Below, in pieces: positions 1 through 5,134 of a DNA stretch of 5,134 nt. Position 1 is the first letter of the stretch. Every line of letters starts with the position of its first letter. A program made the position numbers and the translations under genes. The notes beneath the pieces are model-generated. The model was not told where the DNA came from and ran no database searches. It saw only the letters and a program-made list of their open reading frames with translations. Source of the stretch: Rhodoferax sp. (GTDB lineage: Bacteria > Pseudomonadota > Gammaproteobacteria > Burkholderiales > Burkholderiaceae_C); NCBI GenBank assembly GCA_018882485.1, contig VERU01000217.1:1-5134 (forward strand), written 5' to 3'.

Positions 1-1393
1 CCTGGGCGATGCCATCGTGCGCGACCTCTACCGGGATCCGGACTACCTGGACGACCCGCTGCTGACGGAGTATGTGCAGGGCATCTGGCAGCCCCTGCTG
101 GTCGCAGCCCGCGCCCGTGGTGACCTGTCGCCCGAACTCTCGGACCGTTTTGCCTGGGTGATCCTGATGGGGCGTGACCGCAGCGTCAATGCTTTTGCCC
201 TGCCTGGCGGCTATTTCGGCCTGCACCTGGGTCTGCTGGCGGTGGTGACCCGTGCCGATGAGCTGGCGTCGGTGCTGAGCCATGAACTCAGCCACGTGAC
301 GCAGCGCCACATTGCCCGGCTGATCGGTCGTCAGGAACAGCAGGCGCCCTGGGTCATCGGGGCGATGGTGCTGGGTGCCCTGGCGGCCAGCAAGAGCCCG
401 GATTCGGCCAACGCGCTGCTGGTGGGCAGCCGAGCGGTGGCCGCCCAGAGCCAGTTGAATTTTTCGCGCGACATGGAGCGCGAGGCCGACCGGATGGGAT
501 TGGGCGTGCTGCTGGAGGCCGGTTTTGACGGGAGGGGCTTTGTCACCATGTTTGACAAGCTGCAGCAGGCATCCCGGCTCAACGACAACTCGGCATATCC
601 CTACCTGCGCAGCCACCCCCTGACCACCGAGCGGATCGCCGATCTGCAGACCCGGCAGCCGCAGACGGCCACCCCGGTTGCCCCACCGGTGCTGGAGCAG
701 GCTCTGGCGTCGATGCGGGCGCGCGTGCTCGCTGAGGCCGGTGTCGATGGCCTGTTGGCGCGCCGCCAGGAGGCCGATGCGGCCGGTTTCTCCGGCTGGG
801 ACCCCCTGCGGCAGGCCGTGGCGCTCTACGGCGCCGCGTTGGCCGCCCAACGCCTGCGCGATCCGTTGGCGGCGCGGGCCTACCGCAGCCGGCTCGAGCC
901 CCTGGTTCAGCACGACGAGGCAGGCCGACGCTGGTTCGCCCTGCTCGGGTTGGAGGCCGCTGTGTCGGAGGGCGGGAAGTCGCTGGCGCAGGCCTTGCCG
1001 GCCGATTGGATCGGGACGGCGGCCCTGGGCCTGCGCCGTCCCGAATTGCTGCTGATGGCCGCTGTGGCACAGCAGACCGACCGTGCGGATCTGCGCTTCA
1101 CCGCCCTCCAGGCTCTGCAGGGCTGGGTGCAGCGGCAACCGCTTGACGCTTCGGCCTGGGACGCCCTGGCTGCGCTGTACGGCCTGCAGGGCCAGACCTT
1201 GCGAGCCCTGCGCGCGCAAGCCGAAGCGCAGGTGGCCCGCCGCGATCCAGCCGCCGCCATCGATCGGCTCAACGCCGCCCAGGATCGCGTGCGGGGAGGA
1301 GCCAGCCTGACGGCCGCCGATCAGATCGACGCGGCCATCATCGACACCCGGCGGCGTCAGCTGGAATCAGCGCTGAGGGAACAGGCGCTCTAA
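1..1393 (+). CDS. BepA-like M48 family periplasmic zinc metalloprotease with TPR-like C-terminus (5' end outside window)
   Basis: The reading frame is open to the left edge (first full codon at base 2), and the residues before the GTG at 17 (LGDAI) continue the family sequence, so that GTG is not the real start; the start and any signal peptide are missing. Numbering from the GTG, the M48 domain spans about residues 1-215. It holds NAFALPGGY (58-66), the zinc motif HELSH (89-93, bases 281-295) and the downstream glutamate motif EREAD (157-161), where E157 is the expected third zinc ligand. SHPLTTERI (202-210) includes H203, which matches the histidine that in E. coli BepA acts as an extra zinc-binding switch (family knowledge). 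The remainder to residue 458 is Ala/Leu/Arg-rich and helical, as expected for the TPR region that binds outer-membrane assembly partners. By family, it degrades or assists misassembled envelope proteins in the periplasm. The active site is intact. Its last 27 bases overlap the convergent gene at 1367-1720. Exact orthology to bepA is not certain. Confidence 0.93.
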   Translation, partial: LGDAIVRDLYRDPDYLDDPLLTEYVQGIWQPLLVAARARGDLSPELSDRFAWVILMGRDRSVNAFALPGGYFGLHLGLLAVVTRADELASVLSHELSHVTQRHIARLIGRQEQQAPWVIGAMVLGALAASKSPDSANALLVGSRAVAAQSQLNFSRDMEREADRMGLGVLLEAGFDGRGFVTMFDKLQQASRLNDNSAYPYLRSHPLTTERIADLQTRQPQTATPVAPPVLEQALASMRARVLAEAGVDGLLARRQEADAAGFSGWDPLRQAVALYGAALAAQRLRDPLAARAYRSRLEPLVQHDEAGRRWFALLGLEAAVSEGGKSLAQALPADWIGTAALGLRRPELLLMAAVAQQTDRADLRFTALQALQGWVQRQPLDASAWDALAALYGLQGQTLRALRAQAEAQVARRDPAAAIDRLNAAQDRVRGGASLTAADQIDAAIIDTRRRQLESALREQAL

Positions 1394-1720
1394 CGCGGCA
1401 TCGATCACGACACCGAACGCCGTGTAGATCAGGGACCCGAGCAAGGCCGCCCCGAAGCCATCCACCGAGAACCCGTCCAGCAGTTGCGCGGCCCAGTAGA
1501 ACATCAGCGCATTGATCACGAACAGGAACAGGCCCAGCGTCAGCAGGGTGACGGGCAGGGTCAGCAGGACCAGCAGCGGTCGCAGCAGCAGGTTGAGCAG
1601 CCCGATGACCATGGCCGCCAGCAAGGCGGTGCCAAAGCTGGCGACCGACACACCCGGATACAGGTAGGTCACCCCCAGCAAGGCGCACGCGCACAACACC
1701 CATTTGGCCAGCCACTTCAT
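1367..1720 (-). CDS. Small four-helix membrane protein, PF04020 'phage holin family' (YvlD-like)
   Basis: This 117-residue protein is almost entirely hydrophobic, with about four membrane helices (roughly residues 4-20, 29-46, 50-78 and 90-110). The centre carries the family hallmark: an asparagine and an Arg-Pro pair (NLLLRP, 43-48) followed by a Leu/Thr-rich helix ending in FLFVINALMFYW. This is typical of PF04020, often labelled 'phage holin superfamily IV'. Members are ordinary chromosomal genes in many bacteria and the molecular role is not established; nothing nearby is phage-like, so lysis is unlikely. I chose the ATG at 1720 (MKWLAKW), with a weak purine-rich GGGCGAG just upstream; an in-frame GTG at 1738 would add six non-hydrophobic residues. 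It lies 45 nt behind the terC-family stop on the same strand, with no convincing terminator on that strand, so co-transcription is likely. The stop codon lies inside the end of the convergent protease gene. Confidence 0.9.
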   Translation of the reverse strand: MKWLAKWVLCACALLGVTYLYPGVSVASFGTALLAAMVIGLLNLLLRPLLVLLTLPVTLLTLGLFLFVINALMFYWAAQLLDGFSVDGFGAALLGSLIYTAFGVVIDAALERLFPQR

Positions 1721-1765
1721 GACTCGCCCAGCATACACCGAATGGCGCCCTGCGCGCGCCGATTT

Positions 1766-2455
1766 TCAGAGGGTTCGCTGCGGCTGGGTGGCCGCCCAGC
1801 GCCCTGCGCCAAGGACCCCCAGCACGGCCACTGCGTAGACCGCCCAGGTGGCCGCCTGGTGCAGCGGCTCAGGGGGATCGAAGACGGCATCCAGCAGGGG
1901 TTCGTGAACGATCATCCGCGCGGCCGTGATGGCCAGCACCGCAGCACCCAGCTGGATGATGATCGGGAAACGTTCAACCAGTCGCAGTACGACCGAACTG
2001 CCGAAGACCACGATGGGCACACTCACCAGCAGGCCGATGATCACCAGGCCGAACGAGCCGTGCGCGGCCCCGGCAACGCCGAGCACGTTGTCGATGCCCA
2101 TCAGCGCGTCGGCGATCACGATGGTTTTCATCGCACCCCAGAAAGTCTGTGCACCCGGCTCCGAATGGGCCTCGCCATCCGAAGCGCTCAGCAGCTGAAA
2201 GGCGATCCACAGCAGCCCCAATCCCCCCAGGGCCATGAGACCGGGGATCTTCAGCAGCCAGACCACACCCACGGTCATGACCGATCGGACGGCGATGGCG
2301 CCGACCGTGCCCCACACGATGGCCCGGCGTTGCAGGGCCGGGGGCAGGTTGCGCGCAGCCAGCGCGATCACGATGGCGTTGTCGCCAGCCAGCACCAGGT
2401 CGATCAGGATGATGGCCAGCAGAGCCGACCACCAGGAGGCTGAAAAAAGTTCCAT
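1766..2455 (-). CDS. TerC/YjbE-family integral membrane protein, probable manganese transporter
   Basis: The 229-residue protein has about seven hydrophobic segments. TerC-family signatures are intact: IDLVLAGDNA (18-27, acidic D19 and D25 with N26) in the first helix and the internal counterpart IADALMGIDN (114-123, D116, D122, N123). These paired acidic motifs within the membrane are the presumed metal path. TerC relatives such as E. coli Alx and Bacillus YkoY/YceF act in Mn2+ export or in supplying Mn2+ to secreted proteins (family knowledge). A yybP-ykoY manganese riboswitch lies immediately upstream on the same strand, which strongly supports a manganese role. The ATG at 2455 is fixed by a GAGG Shine-Dalgarno with 7-nt spacing and by the membrane helix starting directly after it. 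The reading frame stays open upstream to 2926, but that part is the riboswitch leader. Tellurite resistance, the origin of the family name, is not implied. Confidence 0.95.
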   Translation of the reverse strand: MELFSASWWSALLAIILIDLVLAGDNAIVIALAARNLPPALQRRAIVWGTVGAIAVRSVMTVGVVWLLKIPGLMALGGLGLLWIAFQLLSASDGEAHSEPGAQTFWGAMKTIVIADALMGIDNVLGVAGAAHGSFGLVIIGLLVSVPIVVFGSSVVLRLVERFPIIIQLGAAVLAITAARMIVHEPLLDAVFDPPEPLHQAATWAVYAVAVLGVLGAGRWAATQPQRTL

Positions 2456-2462
2456 GTTGCAT

Positions 2463-2466
2463 CCTC
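2463..2466 (-). promoter_or_regulatory. Shine-Dalgarno of the terC-family gene
   Basis: Read on the minus strand, GAGG lies 7 nt before the ATG at 2455 (GCGAGGATGCAAC-ATG). It decides the start of the membrane protein against the long open frame upstream. A complementary CCTC at 2481-2478 could pair with it across an 11-nt loop, so it is also a candidate target of riboswitch control. Confidence 0.8.
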
Positions 2467-2480
2467 GCAATAACAATGAG

Positions 2481-2540
2481 GCATGGATCGGACAGACGGG
2501 CGGGTGGGGCCAGACGGCATCGCACGCTGCAGATCCATGC
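2481..2540 (-). repeat. 9-bp inverted repeat in the riboswitch leader, candidate expression platform
   Basis: The perfect 9-nt arms are GCATGGATC (minus 2540-2532) and GATCCATGC (2489-2481), separated by 42 nt. They lie between the 3' end of the aptamer and the start codon. The 3' arm runs directly into a CCTC complementary to the terC Shine-Dalgarno. No U-run follows, so an intrinsic terminator is unlikely and translational control is favoured. The inverted repeat is seen directly; its role as the switching element is inferred. Confidence 0.5.
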
Positions 2541-2544
2541 AGGG

Positions 2545-2652
2545 CGAAGGTCTTGCTTGATGGCGCTGCCCGGTGGCTGCGGCATCCCGATCCCCGGAAA
2601 AACAGTGTTTTTCGTATTGACGATGGACCGTGCGGGAAGCTACTCCCCTTCG
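2545..2652 (-). promoter_or_regulatory. yybP-ykoY manganese riboswitch aptamer
   Basis: On the minus strand the aptamer starts with CGAAGG and closes with CCTTCG, giving a 6-bp P1. Inside P1 are the two family-defining strands of loop L1: GGGGAGTAGC (2648-2639) and GCAAGACC (2556-2549). The third conserved strand, CGTCAATACG (2622-2613), is followed by a 7-bp hairpin (2613-2597) and then CCGG, matching the arrangement of the Lactococcus lactis Mn2+ riboswitch as I recall it. The lower P3 helix is GGTCC (2629-2625) with GGATC (2593-2589). A further stem spans 2586-2559 with two mismatches. No separate P2 hairpin is obvious. The class binds Mn2+ and turns on manganese-exporter genes; the next gene, 89 nt downstream, is a TerC-family membrane protein, the classic target. 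Confidence 0.95.
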
Positions 2653-2660
2653 ATGTCCGG

Positions 2661-2690
2661 ATTGGATCATGCCGACGCCCTCTGGCGCAA
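2661..2690 (-). promoter_or_regulatory. Possible promoter for the riboswitch-terC transcript
   Basis: On the minus strand, TTGCGC (2690-2685) and TCCAAT (2666-2661) are separated by 18 nt, matching 3 of 6 and 4 of 6 sigma-70 consensus bases. Transcription would start near 2654, right at the 5' edge of the aptamer. That fit in position is the main support, since the hexamers are weak. Confidence 0.35.
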
Positions 2691-2713
2691 GCCGCAACTG
2701 CGGGCCGTGTTGT

Positions 2714-2743
2714 GTGAACCGTACAGATTGGCACGGCTATCAT
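2714..2743 (+). promoter_or_regulatory. Possible promoter for the DUF3717/DUF1289 gene
   Basis: TATCAT (2738-2743) is a good -10 hexamer, paired with a weak -35 GTGAAC (2714-2719) at an 18-nt spacing. The predicted start near 2750 would leave only a few untranslated bases before the ATG at 2753, which would be unusually short. It could be a chance match in the divergent control region. Confidence 0.25.
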
Positions 2744-2752
2744 GCAGGCCTC

Positions 2753-3223
2753 ATGGCCGGCATCCACATCACCGACATCGAATCGGCCATCAACCACTGG
2801 CGCGAGCGGTGTCCTTCGCCCGACGGGTTTTCGCTGGCCGCACCGATCCGGGCCCTGGCCGAGGTCTATGCGCTGATGGTCTACCACCGCGAAGACGAGG
2901 TCGATGAGCGCGGCTTTCCGGCGCAAGCCATGACGGCGTGGCTGGCGTGGTACGCCACCACGCCGGATGCGCCCTGTATCGCGATCTGCTCGACCAGCCA
3001 GGGCGACGCCTGGTGCAAGGGGTGTGGTCGCAGCTTTGCCGAGGTTCAGGACTGGACGCGCATGTCACCCGCCGAAAAGCGCCAGACCTGGCGGCGGATC
3101 ACGCAGGAGGGTGTGGCCTGGCGTTTCAACCGCTACGCCGAGCGGGCACGGGATCACTTCCAGCGCAGCGGCTCCACGCTGACCGACATCGACCCATCGC
3201 CCAGCAGCAGCACGCCTTCCTGA
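2753..3223 (+). CDS. DUF3717-like / DUF1289 two-domain small protein
   Basis: This 156-residue soluble protein shows two parts. Residues about 3-45 (ITDIESAINHWRERCPSPDG, then ALAEVYALMVYH) resemble DUF3717, a short domain I know from Burkholderiales. Residues about 73-118 are a DUF1289 domain with four cysteines: C75 and C79 (PCIAIC), C88 and C91 (WCKGCGRSF), then EVQDW and SPAEKR. The cysteine spacing suggests a small bound metal such as zinc, but the function of neither domain is known. The ATG at 2753 is chosen because family similarity starts there (MAGIHITDIE); the open frame extends upstream to 2630 with no recognisable content. The Shine-Dalgarno is weak (CAGG). Residues after about 133 form a Ser/Pro/Thr-rich tail encoded antisense to the conserved end of yaeQ, so that tail may be a run-on extension. 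The gene diverges from the riboswitch-terC unit. Confidence 0.85.
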   Translation: MAGIHITDIESAINHWRERCPSPDGFSLAAPIRALAEVYALMVYHREDEVDERGFPAQAMTAWLAWYATTPDAPCIAICSTSQGDAWCKGCGRSFAEVQDWTRMSPAEKRQTWRRITQEGVAWRFNRYAERARDHFQRSGSTLTDIDPSPSSSTPS

Positions 3224-3714
3224 ACCGTGGCCTGCAGTCGCATGGAACGTTGCGCCAGGGGCAGCAAAGCCTGCGCCTGATCGTGGCCGATGCGGTACAC
3301 GCTGAGCCGCTGCGCCCGCTCCAGTTTGCCGGCGATGCCGCGCCACCAGACTTCGGCCGCCATGCCGTACGCATACAGCACCACGGCGTCGGCGCGGGAG
3401 CAGGCCTTCATCAGCGGCTTGTCGTCGGGTTGTCCGACTTCAACCCACAGCCGCACGCGACCCGTGTAGTCGCGCAGCCAGACATCGGGCTCGTCGGGAT
3501 CGCTCAGGCCGGCGCCCAGGGCCAGGGTGCCGTCCCCGCCGCAGACCGTCTGCAGGGTGTGGGCCTGCAGCGCCAGCGCGCACAGCCGGACCATCATGCG
3601 CTCGTCGGTTTCGCTGGGGTGGCGGGCCAGCGTCAGCGTGTGGTCGGCGTAATAGCCGTGATCGATGTCAGCGACCTGGATATCCGCCTTGAAGACGGTC
3701 GATTTGAGGGCCAT
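3154..3714 (-). CDS. yaeQ: YaeQ family protein (PD-(D/E)XK nuclease-like fold)
   Basis: The 186-residue product aligns by eye along its whole length with E. coli YaeQ (about 181 residues). Shared blocks are the start MALKSTVFKADIQVADID, LTLARHPSETDERMMVRL (27-44), DEPDVWL (74-80), LWVEVGQPD (89-97), K103 in LMKACSRA, VWWR (122-125) and LQATVQEGVLLL (160-171). Structural work on the family places it in the PD-(D/E)XK nuclease-like fold, with E92 and nearby acidic residues as plausible active-site members; the cellular role is unresolved. Its start codon overlaps the purB stop (TGATG, 3716-3712) and no Shine-Dalgarno is visible, so translation probably depends on ribosomes finishing purB. Its 3' end overlaps the convergent DUF1289 gene by 70 bp. 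The whole C-terminus matches E. coli YaeQ, so this gene is complete. Confidence 0.95.
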   Translation of the reverse strand: MALKSTVFKADIQVADIDHGYYADHTLTLARHPSETDERMMVRLCALALQAHTLQTVCGGDGTLALGAGLSDPDEPDVWLRDYTGRVRLWVEVGQPDDKPLMKACSRADAVVLYAYGMAAEVWWRGIAGKLERAQRLSVYRIGHDQAQALLPLAQRSMRLQATVQEGVLLLGDGSMSVSVEPLRWK

Positions 3715-5093
3715 CAGATGCGCCGCGCGAGCGCGGCCGCCAGACCGGTGTAGCTGCCCGGCGTCAAGGCCAGCAGGCGCTGCTTTTCCGCATCGGGCAA
3801 TGCCAGGCCTGCGATAAAGCCCTGCATCAGCTCACGGGTCATGGGTGCGCCCCGGGTGAAGGCCTTGAGCTGTTCGTAGGGTTGCGGCAGTCCATAGCGC
3901 CGCATCACCGTCTGCACCGGCTCGGCCAGCACCTCCCAGGAGGCATCGAGGTCGCCCGCGAGCGCGGCTTCGTGCAGTTCCAGCTTGCCCAGGCCCGTGG
4001 CCAGTGACTGGTAGGCCAGCACCGTGTAGCCCAGCGCCACCCCCATGTTGCGCAGCACCGTGGAATCGGTCAGATCGCGCTGCCAGCGCGAGATCGGCAG
4101 CTTCTCGCTGAGGTGGCGCAGCAGTGCGTTGGCCAGACCGAGGTTGCCCTCGGCGTTTTCAAAATCGATGGGGTTGACCTTGTGGGGCATGGTGCTGGAG
4201 CCGACCTCGCCAGCCTTGAGCTTCTGCTTGAAATACCCCAGCGACACATAGCCCCACACATCGCGGGACCAGTCGATCAGAACCGTGTTGGTCCGGGCGA
4301 TGGCGTCGAACAGTTCGGCCATGTAGTCGTGCGGTTCGATCTGAATGCTGTAAGGCTGAAAGTCCAGACCCAGGCCCTGCGGTGCCGGAGCCTCCACCAC
4401 ACGGCGGCTGAAGCCCTCCCAGTCGAACTCGGGCCAGGCCGACAGGTGGGCATTGAAGTTGCCGACAGCGCCGTTCATCTTGGCCAGCAGCCGCACCGAT
4501 GCGATGCGTTCGCGTGCGGTGACCAGCCGGGCCACCACGTTGGCGATTTCCTTGCCCACCGTGGTCGGGCTGGCGGTCTGACCATGGGTGCGGCTGAGCA
4601 TGGGCACCGGGGCGTAGCGGTGGGCCATGGCCCGCAGCGTGCCGATCAGTCCGTCGAGCGCCGGCAGCAGCACCGTGGCGCGCGCATCCTTGAGCTGCAG
4701 CGCGTGGCTGGTGTTGTTGATGTCCTCGCTGGTGCAGGCGAAGTGCACGAACTCGGCCACTTTTTCCAGCTCGGGCCGGTCCTTGAACTTGGACTTGATC
4801 CAGTACTCCACCGCCTTGACGTCGTGGTTGGTGGTTTTCTCGAAGGCCTTGATGGCCACGCCATCGGCTTCGCAAAAGTTCTTCACCAGACCCGTGAGGT
4901 AGCTGCGCGCACCGACCGACAAGGGCTTGAACTCTGCAAAACCGGCGTCCGACAGGGCCATGAACCAGGCGATTTCCACCTGTACGCGGCGGTGCATGTA
5001 GCCCAGCTCGCTCATCAGCGGGCGCAAGGCGTCAAGTTTGCTGGCGTAACGGCCATCCAGCGGCGAAAGAGCAGAGATCGGGGTGAAATTCAT
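3714..5093 (-). CDS. purB: Adenylosuccinate lyase
   Basis: The 459-residue enzyme is close to E. coli PurB (456 residues) throughout. It is a cytoplasmic homotetramer that removes fumarate from SAICAR in IMP synthesis and from adenylosuccinate in AMP synthesis. Visible landmarks are SPLDGRY (10-16), TTNHDVKAVEYW (87-98), the fingerprint FACTSEDINN (118-127), LSRTHGQ (166-172) with the catalytic-acid position H170, IEPHDYMAELFD (252-263), and the superfamily signature GSSTMPHKVNP (298-308) with the catalytic serine loop and K305. RWQRDLTDSTVLRN (336-349) is also intact. No key residue is missing. The ATG at 5093 gives the family-standard N-terminus. GAAGG sits only one base from the ATG, closer than an ideal Shine-Dalgarno. 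It is the first gene of a purB-yaeQ pair joined by a one-base overlap. The usual E. coli control (PurR) cannot be assessed, because only 41 bases of upstream sequence are in view. Confidence 0.99.
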   Translation of the reverse strand: MNFTPISALSPLDGRYASKLDALRPLMSELGYMHRRVQVEIAWFMALSDAGFAEFKPLSVGARSYLTGLVKNFCEADGVAIKAFEKTTNHDVKAVEYWIKSKFKDRPELEKVAEFVHFACTSEDINNTSHALQLKDARATVLLPALDGLIGTLRAMAHRYAPVPMLSRTHGQTASPTTVGKEIANVVARLVTARERIASVRLLAKMNGAVGNFNAHLSAWPEFDWEGFSRRVVEAPAPQGLGLDFQPYSIQIEPHDYMAELFDAIARTNTVLIDWSRDVWGYVSLGYFKQKLKAGEVGSSTMPHKVNPIDFENAEGNLGLANALLRHLSEKLPISRWQRDLTDSTVLRNMGVALGYTVLAYQSLATGLGKLELHEAALAGDLDASWEVLAEPVQTVMRRYGLPQPYEQLKAFTRGAPMTRELMQGFIAGLALPDAEKQRLLALTPGSYTGLAAALARRI

Positions 5094-5100
5094 GCCTTCG

Positions 5101-5106
5101 ATTGTA
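5101..5106 (-). promoter_or_regulatory. Possible -10 element of purB
   Basis: TACAAT on the minus strand matches the sigma-70 -10 consensus in 5 of 6 positions, but no -35 is seen at 16-18 nt. It ends 7 nt before the purB ATG, so a transcript from it would start at or next to the start codon (leaderless). A chance match with the real promoter further upstream is equally possible. Confidence 0.25.
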
Positions 5107-5134
5107 GGTCCCGCACCCGTCTGCAGCCCTGCAC

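Noticed and set aside
17..19. GTG at 17 as the true start of the M48 protease
   Set aside because: The frame is open to the left edge and the preceding residues fit the family sequence; no signal peptide follows the GTG, as would be expected of a periplasmic enzyme.
1367..1720. A prophage remnant, based on the 'phage holin family' name
   Set aside because: PF04020 proteins are widespread chromosomal proteins, and no endolysin, structural or integrase gene is nearby.
1744..1766. Hairpin (GGCGC/GCGCC, 7-nt loop) followed by GATTTT on the plus strand, a possible terminator
   Set aside because: The stem is only 5 bp with four T residues, it lies about 350 bp past the protease gene, and it overlaps the terC stop. 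On the minus strand no T-run follows.
1484..2443. Long plus-strand open frame (319 codons) opposite the two membrane-protein genes
   Set aside because: Its Gln/His/Asp-rich product resembles no family and is the antisense image of two well-recognised membrane proteins in GC-rich DNA.
2597..2613. A/T-rich hairpin resembling an intrinsic terminator
   Set aside because: It occupies the position of the P3 apical hairpin of the riboswitch, between the CGTCAATACG strand and CCGG, so it is part of the aptamer.
2630..2752. Upstream start for the DUF3717/DUF1289 protein
   Set aside because: The extra 41 residues are antisense to the aptamer and show no domain; similarity starts at the ATG at 2753.
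2456..2926. N-terminal extension of the TerC-family protein (frame open from 2926)
   Set aside because: The extension is translated riboswitch and intergenic sequence, and the ATG at 2455 has its own Shine-Dalgarno followed at once by the first membrane helix.
2938..3753. Plus-strand open frame of 271 codons across the DUF1289 and yaeQ genes
   Set aside because: It is out of frame with one recognised gene and antisense to another, with no family resemblance.
4159..4875. 238-codon minus-strand open frame inside purB
   Set aside because: Shifted-frame shadow of purB; its Arg/Gly/His-rich composition is typical of such frames.

Overview
The window is GC-rich, gene-dense chromosome, most likely from a betaproteobacterium of the order Burkholderiales (Comamonadaceae-like). 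The clues are the high GC content, a DUF3717-type domain (a family I associate with Burkholderiales), the E. coli-type PurB and YaeQ proteins, and the character of the M48 protease. The genus cannot be fixed from sequence alone. I see no insertion sequence, integrase, CRISPR array, tRNA or rRNA; this looks like core genome rather than an accessory island.

Layout. (1) 1-1393, plus strand: the 3' part of a BepA-like M48 zinc metalloprotease with a helical, TPR-like C-terminus; its start and any signal peptide lie left of the window. (2) 2455-1367, minus strand: a probable two-gene unit, a TerC/YjbE-family membrane protein followed 45 nt later by a small four-helix PF04020 ('phage holin family') membrane protein. 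The tail of the latter overlaps the protease gene by 27 bp, convergently. (3) 2456-2752: a 297-bp divergent control region. Its minus strand carries a clear yybP-ykoY manganese riboswitch (2652-2545), then an 89-nt leader with a 9-bp inverted repeat and a good Shine-Dalgarno just before terC. (4) 2753-3223, plus strand: a small two-domain protein, DUF3717-like followed by a four-cysteine DUF1289. (5) 5093-3154, minus strand: purB (adenylosuccinate lyase) and yaeQ, joined stop-to-start in a TGATG overlap. The end of yaeQ overlaps the end of the DUF3717/DUF1289 gene by 70 bp.

How the parts work together. The riboswitch makes the TerC protein a manganese-responsive transporter (efflux or metal supply to exported proteins), and read-through would put the small PF04020 membrane protein under the same control. 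purB (purine synthesis) and yaeQ (nuclease-like fold, role unresolved) are likely made from one message with coupled translation. The protease acts in envelope quality control and is not functionally tied to its neighbours by anything visible here.

I found no convincing wholly new system. The points most worth following up are the riboswitch with its likely translational expression platform, the manganese link it suggests for a poorly characterised PF04020 protein, the DUF3717-DUF1289 fusion, and the long convergent overlap of that fusion with yaeQ.
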